From contig NZ_JAPCKJ010000007.1 in the NCBI RefSeq assembly GCF_034439435.1, positions 115,466 to 179,465 on the forward strand: a stretch of DNA of 64,000 bases. Direction: 5' to 3'. Made by a program: the position numbers and the translations under genes. The notes under the pieces are model-generated. The model made no database searches. It saw nothing but the letters and a program-made list of their open reading frames with translations, and was not told where the DNA came from. This document shows, one piece after another, positions 26,608 to 34,800 of this stretch (position 1 is the first letter of the stretch; every line of letters begins with the position of its first letter). Source of the stretch: Sarcina sp034439435. GTDB taxonomy: Bacteria; Bacillota; Clostridia; Clostridiales; Clostridiaceae.

Positions 26608-27405
26608 ATGAATAAGCCTTTAATTGATGTGTTTTTATTAATAGGACAAAGCAATGCTCTCGGAATTGGAAATACAGAATATGCAGTAACTCCAAATAGT
26701 AAATGTTTTGAATACATTGAACTAGATGAAATTATACCTATGAGAAAATTTTTAGAAGTATCTAGAGGAAATGGAACTATAGCACAAAGTTTCTCAGTAA
26801 AGTGGAATGAATTAACTAATAGATATGTGTGTTTTATACACAGTGCAGTAGATGGATCTATGATAAAAAACTGGGGGCATGACAGATATAATTATTTAGA
26901 AAATACTTTGAAGAAATATAAAAGAGGTATTGAAAAAATAAGTAAAATATATTCAATAAATAGTCAAAATGCTATTTGGATTCAAGGGGAAAGTGATGCT
27001 AAGTACGGAACAGACCCCGTATATTATAGAGAAAAGTTAAAACAGTTAGTAAATGATTTAAAGAATATAGGAGTTGAAAATGTGTTTTTGAGTCTTACGG
27101 GTTACTGGGATGGTGTAGATGATAAGAGGGTTCACAATATTGCAAGTACACAAATAATCACATCTGAAGAATGTGAAAACTTAATTGTAGCTTCAAATCT
27201 AGGATTATCATTTAGAGAAAGAGAACTTTTAATTGATGAAGTGCATTATTCACAGGACGCTTTAAATGAATTAGGAGAAGATTTAGCTAATAATATTTAT
27301 AAGTTTTATTTTAAAAAAGAAACTCCTAAATTAAAATATGAAATAGATTTAGAAGACAATAAAAAATATGTAAGCAAATTAATTGATTTATATGAAAATT
27401 TATAA
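26608..27405 (+). CDS. Sialate O-acetylesterase-like SGNH hydrolase
   Basis: The 265-residue protein has block I LIGQSNALG with the catalytic Ser, and WIQGESDA, both typical of the sialate O-acetylesterase (SASA) family. A late DEVHY provides Asp/His. There is no signal peptide, so it probably removes O-acetyl groups from sialic acid after uptake. The frame is open for 36 further codons upstream, but that part is repeat-derived; AAAGGAG precedes ATG 26608. Residues past about 235 form a tail I cannot assign. Confidence 0.8.
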   Translation: MNKPLIDVFLLIGQSNALGIGNTEYAVTPNSKCFEYIELDEIIPMRKFLEVSRGNGTIAQSFSVKWNELTNRYVCFIHSAVDGSMIKNWGHDRYNYLENTLKKYKRGIEKISKIYSINSQNAIWIQGESDAKYGTDPVYYREKLKQLVNDLKNIGVENVFLSLTGYWDGVDDKRVHNIASTQIITSEECENLIVASNLGLSFRERELLIDEVHYSQDALNELGEDLANNIYKFYFKKETPKLKYEIDLEDNKKYVSKLIDLYENL

Positions 27406-27498
27406 TATGAATTTAGAAATATTAAATATAGTTTTTTATTTAAGTATGGTATGATTTGAAAGTTATATTTATAAAAGATTAATTTAGAGGTGAATGAA

Positions 27499-27951
27499 AT
27501 GATATTCGGCAATTTAATAAATTTAGAAAGTTATGATTATCTACCAAAGCTTGTTAAAGAAGCTTTATTACATGCGAAAAATAATAATGTAATAGAATTT
27601 GATCCAGGTACTCATGAAATAAAAGGTGAAGAGCTGTTCTTTAATAGAGTTAATTACACTACAAAAAATAAAGAGGATCGTTTTTGGGAAGGTCATAAAA
27701 AATATATAGATGTTCATGTGGTTTTCAGTGGAAAGGAAAGAATAAATCTTAACTTTAAAGAAAATTTAGAGTTTAAAGAGTTTGTTGAAAAGGATGATTT
27801 CTTATCCTTTGAAGGGGATGCAGATGCATCAGTTATTTTAGAAGAGGGAGATTTCCTTATTTGTTATCCAGAGGATATACACATGACTTGCTTAAAGGCT
27901 GATAATGAGCCTTCAGATGTTAAAAAGGCTATTTATAAAGTAATTTTATAG
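27499..27951 (+). CDS. YhcH/YjgK/YiaL family protein (beta-cupin)
   Basis: The 150-residue protein matches the YhcH (DUF386) family: WEGHKKYIDVHVVF in the middle and FLICYPEDIHMT near the end, with His residues that bind metal. In E. coli the homologue NanQ opens or anomerises sialic acid; the setting here supports the same role. GAGGTGA lies 5 bases before ATG 27499; the upstream in-frame GTG at 27490 overlaps that site. Confidence 0.88.
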   Translation: MIFGNLINLESYDYLPKLVKEALLHAKNNNVIEFDPGTHEIKGEELFFNRVNYTTKNKEDRFWEGHKKYIDVHVVFSGKERINLNFKENLEFKEFVEKDDFLSFEGDADASVILEEGDFLICYPEDIHMTCLKADNEPSDVKKAIYKVIL

Positions 27952-27962
27952 TATGTTTATTT

Positions 27963-28075
27963 TATGAGGTTGTATCGAAACTTAAAATAATAAATCTTAT
28001 AAGTCTTAATAAAAAAGTTATTATAGAAAGAGATTTATAAGTTTTATTTTAAGTTAATCTTGATGCAACCTTGTT
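27963..28075 (+). repeat. Long imperfect inverted repeat before nanK
   Basis: The left arm, starting GAGGTTGTATC, and the right arm, ending GATGCAACCTT, pair over about 45 bp with interruptions; they share ACTTAAAATAA, CTTATAA and other blocks in inverted order. There is no T-run after it, so it is not a simple terminator. It may be a miniature-element remnant or an RNA processing hairpin inside the nan cluster. Confidence 0.6.
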
Positions 28076-28123
28076 GTTTATAATAATTTCTAGAAGGTAT
28101 AAATTTTTGTAGAGGTGATAAGT

Positions 28124-29008
28124 ATGAAGTTATTTGTAGCTATAGATATAGGTGGAACTAGCATAAAGTATGGAATTATAAATGAAGAAGGAACATTATT
28201 AGAAACAAATAGTAGAGATACAGAAGCGTATAAAGGAGGATTAAGTATAATAGATAAGGTTAAGGACATAGTTAAAAGCCTTCAAATCAATAATGATTTA
28301 AAAGGAATATGTATTTCAACCGCAGGGATGGTATGTCCAAAGGAAGGAAAGATTGTTTATGCTGGTCCAACAATACCTAATTATACTGGAGTTGAGATTA
28401 AGAGGATTCTAGAAGAGGAATTTAACTTACCTTGCTCAGTAGAAAATGATGTAAACTGTGCAGCATTAGGAGAATTCTTTGGTGGAGCGGCTAAAGGTAC
28501 TAATTCAATGGCTTGTTTAACAATAGGAACTGGAATTGGAGGAGCTTTAATCATAGATGGAAAAATACTTCATGGATTTAGTAATTCTGCTGGGGAAATA
28601 GGTTATATGATGGTTAATGGAGATCATATCCAAAATATCGCATCAGCAAGCGCTTTGGTTAAGAATGTAGCTTTGAGAAAGGAGATTGATGTTAGTAGTA
28701 TAGATGGAAGATATGTATTAGATAGCTATGGAAATGGAGATTTAATATGTAAGGAGGAGGTTGAGAAATTAGCTGATAATCTAGCTTTAGGAATTTCAAA
28801 TATTGTTTATTTAATAAATCCTGAGGTTGTTGTTTTAGGTGGAGGAATAATGGCTAGAGAAGAAATTTTCAGACCATTAATTGAGAATAGTTTAAGAAAG
28901 TATTTAATAGAATCAGTTTATAAGAATACTAATATAGCTTTTGCACAACTTAAAAATACCGCTGGAATGAAAGGAGCTTTTTATAATTTTAAATCAAAAT
29001 TTAATTAA
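28124..29008 (+). CDS. nanK: ROK-family sugar kinase, probable N-acetylmannosamine kinase
   Basis: The 294-residue ROK protein has the phosphate loop DIGGTSIKYG, the catalytic ENDVNCAALGE block and GTGIGGALI. Its usual zinc motif (CxCGxxGC) is missing: after GEIGYMM the sequence reads VNGDHIQN. In this setting the expected reaction is ATP-dependent phosphorylation of ManNAc for NanE. GAGGTGA fixes ATG 28124 over an in-frame GTG at 28115. Glucose or another hexosamine cannot be excluded as substrate. Confidence 0.87.
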   Translation: MKLFVAIDIGGTSIKYGIINEEGTLLETNSRDTEAYKGGLSIIDKVKDIVKSLQINNDLKGICISTAGMVCPKEGKIVYAGPTIPNYTGVEIKRILEEEFNLPCSVENDVNCAALGEFFGGAAKGTNSMACLTIGTGIGGALIIDGKILHGFSNSAGEIGYMMVNGDHIQNIASASALVKNVALRKEIDVSSIDGRYVLDSYGNGDLICKEEVEKLADNLALGISNIVYLINPEVVVLGGGIMAREEIFRPLIENSLRKYLIESVYKNTNIAFAQLKNTAGMKGAFYNFKSKFN

Positions 29009-29081
29009 ATAGGCTTTCTTTGTAATTTTATTGGTAGGAATGATATACTTAAAATATAAGATATTAGCTCTGTTTTAAGTT

Positions 29082-29146
29082 AGTGATGATTTTTAGATAG
29101 CTCTTAACAACTAGCTAAAATCAACATTAGTTTAAAACATAGCCAA
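29082..29146 (+). repeat. Dispersed intergenic repeat, short copy E
   Basis: Left end GATGATTTTTAGATAG and right end CTAAAATCAACATTAGTTTAAAACATA match the ends of the copies at 51.4 and 62.3 kb; the interior is almost entirely missing. The two ends pair as a hairpin directly upstream of the RpiR gene. Confidence 0.6.
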
Positions 29147-29172
29147 AATATTAAAGTATTAAGAGGTATTTT

Positions 29173-30024
29173 ATGGGGATATTAGAACAATTAGAAAATC
29201 CAAAATTTAAAGCAACTAAATCCGAAAAGACATTAATTGAATATATAGAATCAGACTTAGATAATATTATATATAAATCAATATCCGTAATAGCAAAAGA
29301 GTCTGGAGTTGGAGAGGCTACCATAACAAGATTTACAAAAAAGCTTGGATTTAATGGTTTCCAAGATTTTAAGGTTACTTTAGCTAAGGAACTTTCAAAT
29401 AAGAAGAACACAAGTATTATAAACTTACATGTTCACAGAGATGAAGGGGTAACAGAGACCGCCAATAAAATGTTAAAGTCATCTATAAATATATTAGAAC
29501 AAACTGTTAAACATATAGATGTAGACTTAATGTGCAAGTGTAGAAATATAATAATGAATGCTAAAAGAGTTTACTTTATAGGAATCGGATATTCAGGTAT
29601 AGCAGCTATGGATATAAACTATAAGTTTATGAGAATAGGTTTTACTACAGTACCTATAACCGATAGTCATACAATGGTTATTATGTCACCTATAATGAAT
29701 AATGATGATGTAATAGTTGCCATATCAAACTCAGGTACAACTAAAGAGGTAATAAAAACAGTTAAGCAGGCTAAAGAGAATGGAGTTAACATAATAACAT
29801 TAACTGAAGATAGTGATAATCCATTAAGAAAATTAGCTGATTATGAACTTACATATACATCAGCTGAAACAATTTTTGAAACTGGATCTATTTCTTCAAA
29901 AATACCTCAAATATTTTTACTAGATTTATTGTACACAGAGGTAATTAAAGAGATGTTTAGCGAAGCTGTTGAAAAGAAAATTAAGACTACTAGTGCTATT
30001 GAGGGATTAAACGTTTATAGTTAG
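29173..30024 (+). CDS. nanR: RpiR-family transcriptional regulator of the nan cluster
   Basis: The 283-residue protein has an N-terminal RpiR helix-turn-helix (about 1-77; IAKESGVGEATITRFTKKLG) and a C-terminal SIS sugar-phosphate domain (about 120-255; GIGYSGIAAMD and SNSGTTKE). Its place at the end of the nan genes suggests it senses ManNAc-6-P or GlcNAc-6-P and controls the promoter at 23.2 kb, where two matching palindromes lie. The ATG follows GAGG. Confidence 0.85.
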   Translation: MGILEQLENPKFKATKSEKTLIEYIESDLDNIIYKSISVIAKESGVGEATITRFTKKLGFNGFQDFKVTLAKELSNKKNTSIINLHVHRDEGVTETANKMLKSSINILEQTVKHIDVDLMCKCRNIIMNAKRVYFIGIGYSGIAAMDINYKFMRIGFTTVPITDSHTMVIMSPIMNNDDVIVAISNSGTTKEVIKTVKQAKENGVNIITLTEDSDNPLRKLADYELTYTSAETIFETGSISSKIPQIFLLDLLYTEVIKEMFSEAVEKKIKTTSAIEGLNVYS

Positions 30025-30077
30025 ATAAAATAAATGAGAAGTATATTTAAATTAATAGTTAAAGAAAATTGGTTAAC

Positions 30078-30111
30078 AAAAAAGAGTTAGGTAAATTGCC
30101 TAACTCTTTTT
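30078..30111. terminator. Bidirectional terminator after the RpiR gene
   Basis: The arm AAAGAGTTAGG pairs with CCTAACTCTTT around TAAATTG, with As before and Ts after. It serves the RpiR gene and the converging membrane-protein gene. Confidence 0.8.
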
Positions 30112-30499
30112 ACTTTGTTCTTTTTGAAAATGCTATATCAAAGCATGTTATTCCAAAAGCAAAAGCAAGTGATGAAGGTAATATTTTGCTAAGTCTTAAA
30201 TCAGGTAATGGTAGAATAAAATTACCTATTAATCCAAGCATCATAATACATATAAAGAATATTACAAATTTAAACCCTTCTTTTTTTACTTCTTCGAAAG
30301 TAAATTGCTTTACTGTAAATAACACTCTTATTAATATATAAAAAGGAATTAGTATTGCAAGTATAGCATAAGCAGTAACAAATGTAAGAGCACTTCTACT
30401 TGGAACATCTTTATATATTATGAATAGTGTAACCATAGTCATTAAAACAAATAAGAAGTAAACCAAAGCATCTAAAGTACGGATGTTTCTTTTTTTCAC
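30110..30499 (-). CDS. Small four-helix membrane protein of unknown function
   Basis: The 129-residue protein has four hydrophobic helices, starting VKKRNIRTLDALVYF. The longest frame begins at 30541, but AGGGGGG lies properly before the GTG at 30499, which is chosen as the start. There are charged residues in the central loop (FTFEEVKKEG). I do not recognise the family. Confidence 0.6.
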   Translation of the reverse strand: MKKRNIRTLDALVYFLFVLMTMVTLFIIYKDVPSRSALTFVTAYAILAILIPFYILIRVLFTVKQFTFEEVKKEGFKFVIFFICIMMLGLIGNFILPLPDLRLSKILPSSLAFAFGITCFDIAFSKRTK

Positions 30500-30607
30500 T
30501 ACAATCCCCCCTAAAATCTTACTATAATATTGATTATACACAAAATTTTAACAATTAAATAGAGGAAGAGAGTGACATCGTAGTTACAAAGACCTTAAAT
30601 TTCCTAT

Positions 30608-30649
30608 AAATATTTCTAAAGAAAAAGAAAAGATTCTTTAGAAATATTT
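30608..30649 (+). other. Perfect 16-bp hairpin upstream of the LytTR operon
   Basis: AAATATTTCTAAAGAA (30608-30623) pairs perfectly with TTCTTTAGAAATATTT (30634-30649) around a 10-base loop. On either strand T-runs are weak. It lies between divergent genes and may be a terminator-like element or a protein site. Confidence 0.5.
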
Positions 30650-30665
30650 AAGTTATGCATATATG

Positions 30666-30696
30666 CCACTTAGACATGAAAAGTAACCACATAGTC
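30666..30696 (+). promoter_or_regulatory. Direct repeats spaced 21 bp, candidate LytTR binding sites
   Basis: CCACTTAGAC (30666-30675) and CCACATAGTC (30687-30696) are direct repeats exactly 21 bp apart, two turns of the helix. LytTR regulators typically bind two direct repeats with about this spacing. They lie about 75-105 bp upstream of the LytTR gene. The match is by spacing and position, not a proven consensus. Confidence 0.5.
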
Positions 30697-30770
30697 AAAA
30701 TCTGTTTAAGGGAATATTGGAAGACTATATACTGTTAGTAGAAAAGAAAAATAAAAGGGGCTGAGAAGTA

Positions 30771-31220
30771 ATGAAGATAAGCTTAGACATAGATAGTAAA
30801 TTAAAAGAGATATTTGTAACAATAAGAGCACCTAAGCTTGATAGAAAGGTTTCTGAAGTTATGAACATTTTAGAAGAAGATAAATTAGAGAAGATAACAG
30901 CTTATAATAATTCAAAGATATATCTTATTGACATAAAGGATGTTTATTGTTTTTATACAGAATCAAGAAAGGTCTTATTACTTACAGAAAAGGAATCCTT
31001 TTTTGTTAAACATACACTTTTAGAATTGGAAGAAAGATTAAAAGGAACATCAATGATAAGAGCGTCTAAAGGAGTAATTATAAATATGGATAAGGTATTA
31101 AATTTTGAACAGATGTTCAATGGAAATTTAGTCGTTAATTTTAATAATGGAAAAAAAGAATATGTCTCTAGAAGATATTTAAAAAATATAAAAAATTATT
31201 TAAATATAGGAGGAAAGTAG
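30771..31220 (+). CDS. LytTR-domain transcriptional regulator
   Basis: The 149-residue protein has an N-terminal region of about 45 residues, then a LytTR DNA-binding domain (IDIKDVYCFYTESRKV, RASKGVIINMDKV, VSRRYLKNIK). It has no receiver domain, so it is not a normal response regulator. The next gene encodes a DUF3021 membrane protein 1 bp away, a pairing common in Firmicutes in which the membrane protein is thought to control the regulator. Confidence 0.9.
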   Translation: MKISLDIDSKLKEIFVTIRAPKLDRKVSEVMNILEEDKLEKITAYNNSKIYLIDIKDVYCFYTESRKVLLLTEKESFFVKHTLLELEERLKGTSMIRASKGVIINMDKVLNFEQMFNGNLVVNFNNGKKEYVSRRYLKNIKNYLNIGGK

Positions 31221-31221
31221 T

Positions 31222-31638
31222 ATGAAGAATTTTATATGTCAATTTATAAAGAGATTTTTTGTTGGAGCAGCCTTTGGAGTTTTAGTAAACCAAATCATAT
31301 TTCTCATAATTTTAAAGCATATAGGAACTATTAGTGTTGATTTCGATATTCTATTTAAACAATTTTTAGCTTCATGCCTAGCAGGAGGAGTTCCAGTTGG
31401 ATTATCTGCAATTTATGTTTTAGATAATCTTAGTATGCTTGGGAAAATATCAATACATTTTATTATAGGAATAGTAGTATATTTATTTGTTGGTTCTTAT
31501 GCTGGATGGTTTTCAATAAACTTAGGTACAGTGATAATGAGTATAGTTATATTTATTGCCATTTGGAGTATCTTTTATTTTATTGAAAAAAAAAAGATAG
31601 AGAAAATAAATAAAGCTTTAAGTAAGAAAAATAAATAG
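31222..31638 (+). CDS. DUF3021 membrane protein
   Basis: The 138-residue protein has four hydrophobic helices in the arrangement of DUF3021 proteins. AGGAGG lies at the end of the LytTR gene, so the two are translationally coupled. It is probably an inhibitory membrane partner of the LytTR regulator; that role is inferred from the LytTR/DUF3021 family pairing. Confidence 0.85.
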   Translation: MKNFICQFIKRFFVGAAFGVLVNQIIFLIILKHIGTISVDFDILFKQFLASCLAGGVPVGLSAIYVLDNLSMLGKISIHFIIGIVVYLFVGSYAGWFSINLGTVIMSIVIFIAIWSIFYFIEKKKIEKINKALSKKNK

Positions 31639-31680
31639 ATTTATATTTTAAATTAAGTGAAAACAAACTTAATTTAAATT

Positions 31681-31719
31681 GGGTTGTATTATTGAGTTTT
31701 GATACAGCCCTATTTTTTT
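31681..31719 (+). terminator. Terminator after the LytTR/DUF3021 pair
   Basis: The stem GGGTTGTAT (31681-31689) pairs with ATACAGCCC (31702-31710), with one G-T pair, and is followed by TATTTTTTT. Confidence 0.8.
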
Positions 31720-31857
31720 GTAAATAAATCAGTAATAGACATAAGAAGTAAATAAAATACATGTACTCTTTTAGTGAAATCAATTACAATATGAGTATAA
31801 AATGGGAAATTATGAAACAAAATGATTAATTTGTAATAAGTATAAGGGGGAAGATTT

Positions 31858-34800
31858 ATGAAGAAAAGCATTCGAAAAATTGTTGCATCTACAGCTTTAG
31901 CTGCTATGACAATTAGTGTTTTACCATCTAACTTAGTAGTTTTTGCAACGGATGGTACAAGCAAAAATTTTTATGAAATTTATCCAAAGCCGCAAGAAAT
32001 TAATTATAGTGGGGGAGAATTTCAATTAAGTGATGAAGTAAATATCGTATATGATGAAGGAATTGATATTTACACTAAAAATCGTGTTAATGAGGTTTTA
32101 GAATCTAGCAATTTAGAAGCTACTATTTCAGGTGAAATAGTACCAGGAAAGACAAACTTATTAGTAGGTATTAATGAATCTGGAGGATTTGTTGATAATT
32201 ATTTTAACGAGAATGTGCCTCATGAAGAAAGCTTTTTTGATGAGAAAATGGATTCACATATAGTAAGTGTTGATGATGGAGTAATTAGTGTAATTGGGGA
32301 AGATCCAGACAGTGCTTTCTATGGAGTTACTACTTTAAAACACGTATTTAATCAAATAGAAGACGATAAAATGATTCAAAATTTCAGAGCAGATGACTAT
32401 GCAGAAGTTGCTCATAGAGGTTTTATAGAAGGTTATTATGGAAACCCTTGGTCAAATGAGGATAGAGCAGAGCTTATGAAGTTTGGAGGAGATTATAAGT
32501 TAAACCAATATGTGTTTGCTCCTAAAGATGATCCTTATCATAACAGTAAATGGAGAGAATTATATCCAGAAGAAAAGTTATCAGAAATTAAAAAGTTAGC
32601 TCAGGTTGGTAATGAAACTAAAAATAGATATGTATATGCTTTACACCCATTTATGAGTAATCCAGTTAGATTTGATACAGAGGAAAACTATCAAACTGAC
32701 TTAGGAGTAATAAAGGAAAAATTTACTCAGCTTTTAGAAAACGATGTTAGACAATTTGCTATATTGGCTGATGATGCTGCAGCACCAGCTCAAGGAGCTA
32801 GTATGTATGTTAAACTTCTTACGGATTTAACAAGATGGTTAGAAGAGCAACAGGCTGATTATCCAGATTTAAAAACTGATTTAATGTTCTGTCCTTCAGA
32901 TTATTATGGTAATGGAAGTTCAACTCAATTAAAGGAATTAAATAAGGCTGAAGATAATGTAAGTATTGTTATGACTGGAGGTAAAATTTGGGGAGAAGTA
33001 GATGAGAACTTTGCAAATAACTTCATGAATAACATAGCTACAGAGGGGAACCCTGGAAGAGCACCTTTCTTCTGGATTAACTGGCCTTGTTCAGATAACT
33101 CAAAGCAACACTTAATAATGGGAGGAAATGATACATTCTTACACCCAGGCGTTGACCCAAGTAAGATTGATGGTATAGTTTTAAATCCAATGCAACAGGC
33201 AGAGGCTAATAAATCAGCTTTATTTGCAGTAGCAGATTATGCTTGGAATATATGGGACAATAAAGATGAGGCAGATCAAAATTGGCATGATTCATTTAAG
33301 TATATGGACCATGGAACTGCTGAGGAGACAAACTCTTCACTGGCTTTAAGAGAAATTAGTAAGCACATGATAAATCAAAATATGGATGGAAGAGTTAAGC
33401 CACTACAAGAGTCTGTTGAGTTAGCACCTAAACTAGAGGCATTCAAAGAAAAATATGATAGTGGATTAAGTATTAAAGAAGAGGCATTAGATTTAATAGA
33501 AGAGTTTACAAACCTTCAAAAGGCTGCAGATTACTATAAGAATAATCCGGGTAATGAGAGAACAAGAGATCAAATAATACATTGGTTAAATTGTTGGGAA
33601 GATACTATGGATGCAGCTATTGGATATTTAAAATCAGCAATTGCAGTAGAAGATGGTGATGATGAGGCTGCTTGGGTTAATTATTCAGAAGCTCAGACTG
33701 CCTTTGAAAAATCAAAAACATATGGGTTCCATTATGTAGACCATACTGAATATGCAGAGGTTGGAGTTCAACATATTGTTCCATTTATAAAGCATATGGG
33801 ACAGAACCTATCAGCTGTTATAGGCTCAATTGTTGATCCAAATAAGATAATAGCAACTTATATAAGTAATAGACAGGATGCACCAGCAGGAAATCCAGAT
33901 AATATTTTTGATAATAATGCTAGTACAGAAATAGTATATAAGAATCCGAACAGAGTAGATGTTGGAACTTATGTAGGGGTTAAGTATAGTAATCCTATAA
34001 CTTTAAATAATGTTGAGTTCTTAATGGGAGCTAATTCAAACCCAAATGATACAATGCAAAAAGCTAAAATTCAATACACTATTGATGGAAAAGAGTGGAT
34101 TGATTTAGAAGAGGGTGTTGAATATACAATGCCTAAAGCTGTAAAGGTAGAAAACCTAGACTTAAAAGTTAGAGGAGTTCGTTTAATAGCTACAGAGGCA
34201 AGAAGTAATACTTGGTTAGGTATTAGAGATATTAACGTAAATAAAAAAGAAGATTCAGACTCAGGTGTAGAGTTTAATCCAAGTCTCATAAGAAGTGAAT
34301 CTTGGAAAGTCTATGAGGGAAATGAATCAAGTCTTTTAGATGGTGATGATAATACTGGTGTTTGGTATAAAACAGCTAATGGAGATACATCTTTAGCAGG
34401 AGAGTTTATAGGTCTAGATTTAGGAAAAGAACTTAAGCTTGATGGAATCAGATTCGTAATAGGAAAAAATGGTGGAGGAAGTGCCGATAAGTGGAATAAG
34501 TTTAAACTTGAATATTCACTAGACAATGAAAATTGGACAACTATTAAGGAGTATAATAAGACTGGTGCTCCAGCTGGTAAGGATGTCATAGAAGAATCCT
34601 TTGAAGCTCCTATTTCAGCTAGATATGTAAGACTTACTAATATGGAAAACATCAATAAGTGGCTTACTTTCTCAGAGTTCGGAATAAAGAGTGAAGAATT
34701 AGAAAGTACAGGAAACAGAGAGAATGTTTATACCAATACAGAGCTAGATTTATTATCTTTAGCTAAGGAAGATGTAACTAAGTTAATGCCAGTAGATAAT

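Noticed and set aside
30069..30341. 90-codon plus-strand frame opposite the small membrane-protein gene
   Set aside because: It is the reverse shadow of a four-helix protein with a good ribosome binding site, and it begins inside the terminator hairpin.
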